Source of the DNA: Treponema porcinum
GTDB taxonomy: Bacteria > Spirochaetota > Spirochaetia > Treponematales > Treponemataceae
Direction of reading: 5' to 3'
DNA length: 64,000 bases
Assembly (NCBI RefSeq): GCF_900167145.1
Contig: NZ_FUWG01000004.1
Coordinates: 65,490-129,489 of the forward strand
Position 1 is the first letter of the stretch; each line of letters starts with the position of its first letter. Positions 34,908 through 41,339 of this stretch are shown here, one piece after another. A program made the translations under genes and the position numbers. Under the pieces are notes generated by a model, which had not been told where the DNA came from, did no database searches, and saw only the letters and a program-made list of their open reading frames with translations.

Positions 34908-35441
34908 TTATCCATTCAACGCCGCGCAAACTGCAGCCAGTCTGGAAAAATCAATAAAATCGACTTTTGCGCCGTATGTTTCAATCATTGCCTTTACTTC
35001 AGCAGTGCGCTTTTCCTCCGGGATTTTCAGTGCGTTTTTATAAAGCAACTTCATCATCAGGCGGTGAAGGAAATGCAGACGGGAATAATCTATTCCTCCG
35101 CGAAGATGAAAAATCTCCGCCTTTTCGTGCCATTCCGCCGGAAGCAAGGCAAAAACTCCTTTTCGGATATTCGCTGTATTAGTGCTGTCATCCGGGTCTG
35201 AAAGTCCCACCGTACAGACAATCAGTTTTTGCCAGCGTACATTTTTTAATTTTGAAACCGTTTCCTTAAGTCCTTTTGCTCCGCCGGCATACAGACTGCC
35301 GATGAACACAACCGCATCACATTCCGCCGGAATGACCGCCGTCTTAAAAGACTCTGCGCGTATACCCGTGCGGACAGAAAGTTCCGCCGCATATTTTTCA
35401 GCACTGCCGTAGCAAGACCCGTATACTATAATAGACTCCAT
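34908..35441 (-). CDS. Flavodoxin-domain protein (HemG-like)
   Basis: 177 residues from MESIIVYGSCYGSAEKYAAELSVRTG. The start ATG 35441 has AGGAG upstream; an earlier ATG at 35483 does not. The glycine/serine-rich phosphate loop GSCYGSAEKYA is at residues 8-18, and IFHLRGGIDYSRLHFLHRLMMK resembles the segment specific to flavodoxin_5/HemG (menaquinone-dependent protoporphyrinogen oxidase) proteins. As no other haem-synthesis gene is visible, a general flavin electron-transfer role is safer. Confidence 0.75.
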   Translation of the reverse strand: MESIIVYGSCYGSAEKYAAELSVRTGIRAESFKTAVIPAECDAVVFIGSLYAGGAKGLKETVSKLKNVRWQKLIVCTVGLSDPDDSTNTANIRKGVFALLPAEWHEKAEIFHLRGGIDYSRLHFLHRLMMKLLYKNALKIPEEKRTAEVKAMIETYGAKVDFIDFSRLAAVCAALNG

Positions 35442-35520
35442 ACAATAACTCCTGTAAAAATACTCACATAAAAATGGTATCATTCACCAGATAATTATTC
35501 TATAGGAAAAACAGTAAACT

Positions 35521-35600
35521 TCCGAGAACAGCTTTTGCACCGGGAGAACGTTCGGGAAAATCCCGAGAACAGCTTTTACACTGGGAGAACATTCGGAAAA
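35521..35600. repeat. Two tandem 40-bp repeats with nested hairpins
   Basis: Unit 1 (35521-35560) begins TCCGAGAACAGCTTTTGCAC and unit 2 (35561-35600) begins TCCCGAGAACAGCTTTTACA; they differ at about six positions. TTCGGGA...TCCCGA and TTCGGAA...TTCCGAA form short hairpins at the unit junctions. It is located just downstream of a truncated acyltransferase gene. No coding function is supported. Confidence 0.8.
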
Positions 35601-35626
35601 ATTCCGAACGTAGCATCCAGCCCATC

Positions 35627-36508
35627 TTATCCTCTTCCACCGGTTAAAAGTGCAAACAGTTTTGGAAAGATTTTTTTAAGTGCAATGCCAAGAGCAAGAC
35701 CGATTGCAATAGTTAAAACCGTAACGCCAAAATACTCAGCAAGACAGAAAAACGGATTTTTCATCGGAAGAAATTTCAGCCAAACTCTTTTCAGAAGTCC
35801 GTTCAAAACAGGCATGTGAATTGCGTACAGCCAGAAAGAAAAGGCAGAAAGATACGACAAAATACCATAGGCTTTTTTAGACTTTTCAATCACTGCAGAA
35901 AGTTTTAAAAACAATATGCAAGAACTCAAAACTGCACACCAGTACATTGCAGTTTTTCCGCTTCCATCACTGAAAGTCCATGCAGAAAAAAAGGAAACTA
36001 AAAACAGAACGACTGCTTCTCCCCAGCTGATTTTGTCAATTTTCTCAAACAACGGAAAATCAAATTTTCCCCAATACAAACCAGCCGTATAGAAAAAAAG
36101 TGCCTGAGTCTGCACAAAATAAACATTCACCGGGGCAATGAACAAAATACTCACAAGTGCAAAAAATCCCCGGGGAAACTTTTTCATAAAAAATTGAATG
36201 ACGGGAGAAATAATCGTAAGAATAACAAGGTCGCGGATAAACCAGAACTGATAGACAAAATCAGGAAGTTCCCCGGCACCTTCCTTTGCACTATACCCAA
36301 AAATCCCATGCACCCAGTCAAGCCAAGTCCAGTTCAAAGCAGTGCTGTCTGGATTTTGTATAAACTGTGGAGCTATTTTTAATACAATAAGTTTTACTCC
36401 TACAAAATAAAATCCGTAAATCAACACCCACAAAAAATACGGAACCACAAGGGACTTTGACTTCTTTTTAATCAGGAATTGCCGCCACCGACATTTTATG
36501 CAGCTCAA
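35627..36508 (-). pseudogene. Acyltransferase 3 family membrane protein, 5'-truncated
   Basis: The 293-residue frame corresponds to the C-terminal three quarters of an acyltransferase-3 (OafA/WecH-type) membrane enzyme: KKKSKSLVVPYFLWVLIYGFYF, QFWFIRDLVILTIISPVIQFF, FFYTAGLYWGKFDFPLF, FSFWLYAIHMPVLNGLLKRVW. The family normally begins with a first helix bearing an RxLDxLR motif and catalytic His about 85 residues earlier; that part is absent. The only start is a TTG with no ribosome site, and the upstream frame runs into a stop within 60 bases. Similarity stops about 36480-36490, where a second, oppositely oriented fragment begins. Probably non-functional. Confidence 0.7.
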
Positions 36509-36510
36509 AG

Positions 36511-36936
36511 ATGAATGAAAAATTAAAGAAGAACAAAATTCTTTCTGTAATTTTTCTGATTATCGCTCTTGTGACACCGTCTTGGTGTGGCGTAATCGTT
36601 TTTTATGCAATCGGTTCGTTCTTTTTGCTTCTTTCCGTGAGCGCACTTTTTGAAAACTCAAAATTTTTTAAAAGCCGGATTCTGGCTTTTCTCGGAAAAG
36701 AAAGTTTTGCAATCATCATCGTCCACGCGCTCGTACTTTTTTCAGTCAACGCAAATCTGTTTTTGTACCTGAACAGTCTCAGAATAAATCAAAGTGTAAA
36801 TATTTTTGTAAACTTTTTTGTGTTTGCCACCGCTTCAGTCGTGCTTTCAAAACTTTTCAGCCTGACACTTACGCCGCTTACAAACAGACTTTGCGCCTTT
36901 GTGTGGAACGGACTTGAAAAAGTCACTCCGATGTAA
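36511..36936 (+). pseudogene. Second acyltransferase 3 fragment (C-terminal part only), head-to-head with the first
   Basis: 141 residues resembling the last five helices of a different acyltransferase-3 protein: KILSVIFLIIALVTPSWCGVIVFYAIG and ILAFLGKESFAIIIVHALVLF. The frame is open upstream of the ATG into the neighbouring fragment, again without a family N-terminus. There is no Shine-Dalgarno before the ATG. Length is about 40 percent of a whole enzyme and the catalytic region is missing. The two fragments look like the arms of an inversion or deletion that joined two related genes. Confidence 0.65.
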
Positions 36937-37007
36937 TACTGTTTCACCTGTTTTTAATTTACGTTTCAAAACAGTTTCGAGGAAGGGAAAGAAGGGAAAA
37001 AACACAA

Positions 37008-37487
37008 ATGAGCACAGTATCATTCAGATTTGCAGAAGAAAAGGACACGGCAAAAATCCTGTTTTTTATAAAGGAACTCGCATTATATGAAAAAATGCTT
37101 GATGAAGTCGTCGCCACGGAAGAACTTTTAAAAGAATGGATCTTCAAGAAGAAAAAAGCGGAAGTGCTGTTCGCAGTTTCTGACGGCAAGGAAGTCGGTT
37201 TTGCGCTGTTCTTCCATAACTTTTCTACGTTTTTAGGACGTGCCGGAATTTATCTGGAAGATTTATTCGTCCTCAAAGAACACCGTGGCAAGGGCTACGG
37301 AAAAGCAATTTTAAAGGAACTTGCACGAATTGCCGTAGAGCGCGGCTACGGACGCCTTGAATGGTGCTGCCTTGACTGGAACAAGCCGAGCGTGGACTTT
37401 TACCTTTCGCTCGGCGCACAACCGCTGAATGACTGGACTGTCTTTAGAACCGCAGGTGAAACTCTCAAAAACCTTGCGGAAAAGTAG
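37008..37487 (+). CDS. GNAT-family N-acetyltransferase (polyamine/thialysine type)
   Basis: 159 residues with the acetyl-CoA motif EHRGKGYGKAILKELARIA (about 88-106) and the diamine-acetyltransferase-like C-terminus RLEWCCLDWNKPSVDFYLSLGAQPLNDWTVFR. The block GIYLEDLFVLKEHRGKGYG closely follows spermidine/spermine- and thialysine-acetyltransferases, so a small amine is the likely substrate; this is inference. AAGGG lies upstream of ATG 37008. Intact and ordinary length. It is convergent with a degraded fragment at 37498. Confidence 0.85.
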   Translation: MSTVSFRFAEEKDTAKILFFIKELALYEKMLDEVVATEELLKEWIFKKKKAEVLFAVSDGKEVGFALFFHNFSTFLGRAGIYLEDLFVLKEHRGKGYGKAILKELARIAVERGYGRLEWCCLDWNKPSVDFYLSLGAQPLNDWTVFRTAGETLKNLAEK

Positions 37488-37497
37488 CGCACTTTTT

Positions 37498-37650
37498 CTA
37501 CAAAGCAGAAATCTCCGCATTTACAACGTCAAACTTTTTGTTCAGCGTGTCTTTCAGGAAATCAACATAAGCGTCAAAATCTTCGCGGATAATTCCCGAC
37601 GGATCTGCGTGTTCGCCCCATTTTCTTACATCAGCACAGTAAATGAAAAT
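37498..37650 (-). pseudogene. C-terminal remnant of an unidentified protein
   Basis: The minus strand encodes an open stretch of about 50 residues ending at TAG 37500-37498: IFIYCADVRKWGEH, ADPSGIIREDFDAYVDFLKD, TLNKKFDVVNAEISAL. Composition is protein-like, but there is no start codon, and the upstream frame is cut by a stop in the rrf2 operator. It seems to be the tail of a gene whose front was lost at the point where the rrf2 promoter begins. I do not recognise the family. Confidence 0.5.
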
Positions 37651-37691
37651 ATAGGTAACCTATTTACTTAATAGGTTATTTTCAGTATATT
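37651..37691 (+). promoter_or_regulatory. rrf2 promoter with embedded palindromic operator
   Basis: The operator is AACCTATT (37657-37664), five bases, AATAGGTT (37670-37677), a perfect inverted repeat; an extra ATAGGT half-site is at 37651. The -35 TTTACT (37663-37668) lies inside the operator, 17 bases before TATATT (37686-37691). Six bases separate the -10 from ATG, so the message is predicted to be leaderless. Autorepression is the obvious reading. Confidence 0.75.
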
Positions 37692-37697
37692 ATAGTT

Positions 37698-38123
37698 ATG
37701 CTGAAAATTTCAACAAGGGGACAATACGCCCTGCTTATTATGACAGATTTAGCCGAGCAGAATCCCGAAAAGTACGTTCCGCTCAAACTTCTCTCGCACC
37801 GCCACAATCTTTCGGCAAAATATCTTGAGCAGATTTTAATTCAACTCGGAAAAACAGGGCTGGTAACCGGGCTTCGCGGAAATAATGGCGGTTACCGGTT
37901 GACAAAAAAGCCAGAGGAATACACCATAGGCGAAATTCTGCGCGCAATGGAAGGCGACCTTTCGCCGAAAGGCATTACGGAAGGAAACGCCGTAAGCAAC
38001 GTGGGAAACGATGTATTCTGGAGCGACTTTGAAAAAGTCATAAATACGTTCGTAGACTCAATCACGCTGGAACAGCTCGCCGAAAAAAACCGCGAATTCA
38101 ACGGCTACGACTACTGCATCTAG
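37698..38123 (+). CDS. Rrf2-family transcriptional regulator
   Basis: 141 residues. The winged helix (MLKISTRGQYALLIMTDLAEQ, then SAKYLEQILIQLGKTGLVTGLRGNNGGYRLTK) is typical of Rrf2/IscR/CymR. The three-Cys Fe-S cluster motif of IscR and NsrR is absent; the only Cys is the penultimate residue. That favours a CymR-like, cluster-free regulator of sulfur/cysteine metabolism. Its promoter operator recurs twice at the metY promoter 3.5 kb away, which supports that role. No Shine-Dalgarno; leaderless start predicted. Confidence 0.88.
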   Translation: MLKISTRGQYALLIMTDLAEQNPEKYVPLKLLSHRHNLSAKYLEQILIQLGKTGLVTGLRGNNGGYRLTKKPEEYTIGEILRAMEGDLSPKGITEGNAVSNVGNDVFWSDFEKVINTFVDSITLEQLAEKNREFNGYDYCI

Positions 38124-38148
38124 CACGGTCAAATTCTTCTTTATTTTC

Positions 38149-38200
38149 TTGACATCCGCAAATTACGGGCCATACTCTTATTAGGACTAAATCTTAATAA
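38149..38200 (+). promoter_or_regulatory. Promoter and Per-box-like operator of the PerR-type gene
   Basis: TTGACA (38149-38154), 16 bases, CATACT (38171-38176). Immediately downstream is the inverted repeat TTATTAGGA (38178-38186), CTAAA, TCTTAATAA (38192-38200), 8 of 9 bases complementary. It resembles Fur/PerR boxes and would overlap the transcription start. Confidence 0.7.
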
Positions 38201-38245
38201 GAAGTCAGTCAGAAAAAATCTGCGGATTCTTTATAGGAGCCGTAC

Positions 38246-38668
38246 ATCGACACGCGAAGTACAATTCAAGAATCAATTGTTTTTGATGCAGTACAAAAAC
38301 TGCATAACCACGCCACTGCGGACGAAATTTTTACTGAAGTCACAAGACAAAATCCGCGCATCAGCAGGGGAACTGTATACCGCAATCTGAACAAGCTGAC
38401 GCAAGCTGGCAAAATCAAAAAAGTTTCCGTTTCTGAAGGAGCTGACCGCTTCGACCATATGAAAATCGAACATTATCATATCAGGTGCGAAAACTGCAGA
38501 AAATTGTCCGACGTTGATATGGACTGGATCAACGGTCTTGACTGGAACATAAAAGACAAAAAAGGTTTTATGCTTACCGGTTATGACATTATTTTCAGGG
38601 GTCTCTGCCCGAACTGCAGAACGGATAATCAAGACACTATCCCCCTGTTGATTTTTAGGAGGGTGTAA
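38246..38668 (+). CDS. PerR-like peroxide/metal regulator of the Fur family, apparent AUC start
   Basis: 140 residues if read from ATC 38246. That codon is six bases after AGGAG, follows an in-frame TAG at 38234, and gives the expected Fur N-terminus (DTRSTIQESIVFDAVQKLHNHATADEIF). No ATG, GTG or TTG occurs in frame before 38459, which would delete the DNA-binding domain. The winged helix ends in RGTVYRNLNKLTQAGKI. The PerR regulatory-site ligands all align: His22, Asp70, His76, His78, Asp89. The structural zinc Cys are 81, 84, 121 and 124. The last three residues and stop are supplied by repeat copy B. Predicted to repress itself. Confidence 0.82.
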   Translation: MDTRSTIQESIVFDAVQKLHNHATADEIFTEVTRQNPRISRGTVYRNLNKLTQAGKIKKVSVSEGADRFDHMKIEHYHIRCENCRKLSDVDMDWINGLDWNIKDKKGFMLTGYDIIFRGLCPNCRTDNQDTIPLLIFRRV

Positions 38669-38890
38669 TAAAAACTTTGCCTGAAATAGCGACAAAGTTT
38701 TTATTTAAGGTTTAATACAAACCTTAAAAACGGAGAAGTCAAGGCTTTAAGCGACAGCGTGCCTTGACTCAACGTATTCACAAGTTCGCGTTGCGAACTT
38801 CCTTATCAACTGCCGCTTCTCATTTCATTGCGAAGCGGCATAAAAAGTCAATCGATTGTTGAAACAATCTTCTTGACTTTTTATAGGAGA
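38657..38890 (+). repeat. Hairpin-chain repeat element, copy B (full form)
   Basis: 234 nt from AGGAGGGTGTAA to TATAGGAGA, ending five bases before the ATG at 38896. Six hairpins in order: AAAAACTTTG/CAAAGTTTTT; AAGGTTT/AAACCTT; GTCAAGGC/GCCTTGAC; AAGTTCGC/GCGAACTT; GCCGCTTC/GAAGCGGC; AAAAAGTCAA/TTGACTTTTT with an inner GATTGTT/AACAATC. It differs from copy C at about four positions. It overlaps the last codons of the PerR-like gene. Deleting 38657-38884 would end that gene in a TGA overlapping the next ATG. Confidence 0.92.
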
Positions 38891-38895
38891 AAAAA

Positions 38896-39459
38896 ATGAG
38901 AAGCATTACCACATTGGACCTACAGTACGCACACCGTTTTTACGGTTTTAAGGGCGAAGCACAGTATCTGCACGGTCACACAGGAAAACTTACAATTGAA
39001 GTTGAAGATTCCATTGAATCGGGCGTAAATCTGGTGTTCCCGTGCAATGAAATTCAGAAGACAGCATGGGAAGTACTTAAAAATTTTGACCACGCCCTCA
39101 TTCTTCGCGAAGACGATCCGCTACTTCCTGCAATCCTCAAAGTGTACGAGGAGCAGGGAATAAAAAACGGTGCGCCTACAAACAAAATGAAAGGTTCTGC
39201 GTTTAAGACTGACCTTGCAACAGCGTATCCTGACTGCCGCCTTGTAGTTACAAAAGAAACGATGACGGTAGAAGGTATGATTAAAATCGTTTATGACCTG
39301 CTCAAGGACAAGCTGAACATCGCAAAACTTACGTTCACCAGCGGAGTAAACGCCGCAACGCAGGAATATGAGCCGGCAAAAACAATCGACCGCTGTCCTC
39401 TCTGCGGAATTGCACTGAACGAAAACGGTGTCTGCCCTAAGTGCGGCTACAAGAAATAA
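38896..39459 (+). CDS. 6-pyruvoyl-tetrahydropterin synthase-like protein with C-terminal zinc ribbon
   Basis: 187 residues. The T-fold PTPS/QueD zinc ligands are His13, His26 and His28 (YAHRF...YLHGHTGKL). The Cys that acts as catalytic base in QueD and mammalian PTPS (four residues before HGH) is Ala here; Glu21 lies next to it, as in Glu-using PTPS-III enzymes of folate synthesis. The C-terminus adds a zinc ribbon, CPLCGIALNENGVCPKCG, not part of the usual family. Folate or queuosine precursor chemistry is possible but unassigned. Its ribosome site is the end of repeat copy B. Confidence 0.75.
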   Translation: MRSITTLDLQYAHRFYGFKGEAQYLHGHTGKLTIEVEDSIESGVNLVFPCNEIQKTAWEVLKNFDHALILREDDPLLPAILKVYEEQGIKNGAPTNKMKGSAFKTDLATAYPDCRLVVTKETMTVEGMIKIVYDLLKDKLNIAKLTFTSGVNAATQEYEPAKTIDRCPLCGIALNENGVCPKCGYKK

Positions 39460-39532
39460 AGCAAGCCGATTTCCGTAAAGCGCGCTGGAGCGCACGCATT
39501 GCAAAATGACAGCCCGTTCGCGCAAACAGTAA

Positions 39533-39593
39533 AAAAAGGGCTGTCCAAAAACTGTTCTTCCCCCAAAAAAAACAGTATAGATCAGCCCTTTTT
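39533..39593. terminator. Bidirectional terminator between the PTPS-like gene and metY
   Basis: AAAAAGGGCTG (39533-39543) and CAGCCCTTTTT (39583-39593) enclose an inner ACTGTT/AACAGT stem. A run on the left and T run on the right allow use by both convergent genes. Confidence 0.85.
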
Positions 39594-39633
39594 ATCTCTC
39601 CGTGTACAGGAGTTTTTCCCTCCGCGTGATGCT

Positions 39634-40923
39634 CTATTTTTCTACCGCAGCAAAACCTGCCTTCAAGTCATCAATAATATCATCAATATGCTCAGTTCCG
39701 ATTGAAAGGCGTATCGTTCCCTGCGTAATTCCCTGATCTGCAAGCTCAGCGTCACTAAGCTGCGAATGAGTCGTTGTTGCAGGGTGAATTACAAGCGATT
39801 TTACGTCTGCTACGTTTGCAAGCAGGCTGAAAATCTTCAGATTGTCGATGAATTTCCAGGCAGCTTCTTTTCCGCCCTTGATTTCAAACGTAAAGATTGA
39901 CGCACCGCCGTTCGGGAAATATTTTTCATACAACGCATGGTCAGGATGATTTGGAAGCGACGGATGGTTTACTTTTTCTACAAGCGGATGATTTTTAAGG
40001 AATTCAACGACTTTCTTTGTATTTTCAACGTGGCGGTCAAGGCGAAGGGAAAGCGTTTCCGTTCCCTGAAGCAGAAGGAATGCGTTGAATGGACTTAACG
40101 TTGCACCTTCGTCGCGAAGCAGGATTGCGCGTATATACGTTACGAATGCCGCAGGTCCTACTGCATCAGCAAAACTTATTCCGTGATAACTCGGATTTGG
40201 AGATGCAATCGGTGCATATTTTCCGGACTTCTTCCAGTCAAATTTGCCGGAATCTACTATTATACCGCCAAGCGTAGTGCCGTGTCCGCCGATAAATTTT
40301 GTTGCCGAATGTACTACGATGTCTGCGCCGTGTTCAATCGGGCGGATAAGGTACGGAGTTCCGAAAGTGTTGTCGATGACAAGAGGAAGTCCGTGTTTAT
40401 GCGCAATTTCTGCAACTGCATCAATGTCCGGAATATCGCTGTTCGGATTTCCGAGTGTTTCCAGATACACAGCCTTTGTATTTTCGCGGATTGCGCCTTC
40501 TACCTCAGAAAGATTGTGCGCATCAACAAAAGTCGTTTCTACGCCGAACTGCTTTAATGTATGTGCAAGAAGATTGTAGCTTCCGCCGTAAATTGTCTTC
40601 TGCGCAACAATATGGTCGCCTGCCTGAGCCAGTGCTTCAATAGTATACGTAATCGCAGCTGCACCAGAGGCAACAGCAAGAGCTGCAACACCGCCTTCAA
40701 GAGCTGCAATACGCTTTTCAAGAACATCCTGCGTAGAATTTGTAAGGCGTCCGTAGATGTTGCCTGCATCGGCAAGACCAAACCTGTCTGCCGCATGCTT
40801 TGAATTGTGGAACACATACGACGTAGTCTGATAAATCGGTACTGCACGTGAATCTGTAACCGGGTCTGCCTGTTCCTGCCCTACATGAAGCTGCAATGTT
40901 TCAAATTTATATTTATTAGCCAT
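39634..40923 (-). CDS. metY: O-acetylhomoserine sulfhydrylase
   Basis: PLP enzyme that incorporates sulfide into O-acetylhomoserine to give homocysteine; family members may also act as cysteine synthase. 429 residues: FETLQLHVGQEQADPVTDSRAVPIYQTTSYVF, YGRLTNSTQDVLEKRIAALEGG, the PLP Lys in VVHSATKFIGGHGTTLGG (about 215) and HPATTTHSQL near the C-terminus. AGAGG lies eight bases before ATG. The 5' leader of about 240 nt contains a poly-Cys leader ORF, and the promoter carries two Rrf2-type operators, so both sulfur-responsive repression and leader control are predicted. Confidence 0.95.
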   Translation of the reverse strand: MANKYKFETLQLHVGQEQADPVTDSRAVPIYQTTSYVFHNSKHAADRFGLADAGNIYGRLTNSTQDVLEKRIAALEGGVAALAVASGAAAITYTIEALAQAGDHIVAQKTIYGGSYNLLAHTLKQFGVETTFVDAHNLSEVEGAIRENTKAVYLETLGNPNSDIPDIDAVAEIAHKHGLPLVIDNTFGTPYLIRPIEHGADIVVHSATKFIGGHGTTLGGIIVDSGKFDWKKSGKYAPIASPNPSYHGISFADAVGPAAFVTYIRAILLRDEGATLSPFNAFLLLQGTETLSLRLDRHVENTKKVVEFLKNHPLVEKVNHPSLPNHPDHALYEKYFPNGGASIFTFEIKGGKEAAWKFIDNLKIFSLLANVADVKSLVIHPATTTHSQLSDAELADQGITQGTIRLSIGTEHIDDIIDDLKAGFAAVEK

Positions 40924-40979
40924 AATTTATACCTCTTAAAAAAATATTTTATAAAGGGCGACGCTTTACCTGTCTTCCC

Positions 40980-41040
40980 CTGCGGCAGGATTTCGTTTTC
41001 CTGCCTATAAAAAAACTCCCGTTCCGCTTATCTTCCGCAG
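40980..41040 (-). promoter_or_regulatory. Alternative RNA structures downstream of the Cys leader
   Basis: In the transcript, GGCAGGA (41005-40999) and TCCTGCC (40990-40984) form a hairpin preceded by seven U. CTGCGG in the Cys codons (41040-41035) can instead pair with CCGCAG (40985-40980), which shares two bases with the hairpin. The pairings are seen; which one favours metY expression is not clear. Confidence 0.45.
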
Positions 41041-41108
41041 CAACAGCACATCACTCCGTTCCTGAAATTCTCCCTGACAAGTTTTTCAAAAAAAACAGTC
41101 ATTCTCAT
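41028..41108 (-). CDS. Cysteine-rich leader peptide upstream of metY
   Basis: A 26-codon ORF on the metY leader: MRMTVFFEKLVREN, then FRNGVMCCCCGR, stop TAA 41030-41028. Four consecutive Cys codons (TGC TGT TGC TGC, 41048-41037) are the last but two. The ribosome site is excellent: AGGAGG six bases before the ATG. It lies about 105 nt before the metY start. Ribosome stalling at the Cys run when Cys-tRNA is scarce is the expected sensing event, as with poly-Cys upstream ORFs in mycobacteria. A functional peptide seems unlikely. Confidence 0.8.
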   Translation of the reverse strand: MRMTVFFEKLVRENFRNGVMCCCCGR

Positions 41109-41139
41109 AAAATGCCTCCTGCGTATATTGTTATATTTA

Positions 41140-41204
41140 TACCCATTTACCGAGTAGGTTTATATCAAAGTTATACATCTCTTTACCTACTTCGTCAATA
41201 GGTT
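41140..41204 (-). promoter_or_regulatory. metY promoter with two Rrf2-type operators
   Basis: On the minus strand, TTGACG (41198-41193), 17 bases, TATAAC (41175-41170). Operator 1 (41204-41184) is AACCTATT, five bases, AGTAGGTA, with the -35 box at the same offset as in the rrf2 operator. Operator 2 (41160-41140) is AACCTACT, five bases, AATGGGTA, near +1. Centres are 44 bp apart, about four helical turns. Confidence 0.75.
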
Positions 41205-41339
41205 TAAAAAAAATATAACACTCCGCCTGATAAAATGAACGCCAAAAATTCCGTACAGAATTGCAAATAGTCAGAAAAAAATATAGAATAGGCTTCAAAT
41301 AGTAAAATTCTTTATTAAAAGTAAAGTCTTGGAGGTCCT

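Noticed and set aside
35535-35819. Plus-strand ORF of 94 codons across the tandem repeat and acyltransferase 3' end
   Set aside because: It is antisense to the acyltransferase fragment, built partly from the 40-bp repeat, and has no ribosome site.
38459-38668. ATG 38459 as the start of a small zinc-ribbon protein
   Set aside because: The frame upstream encodes a complete Fur-type DNA-binding domain continuous with it, so the longer reading is correct.
41009-41015. Seven-U run after the Cys leader as an intrinsic terminator
   Set aside because: I could not find a stable stem immediately before the U run, so attenuation by termination at this point is not supported.
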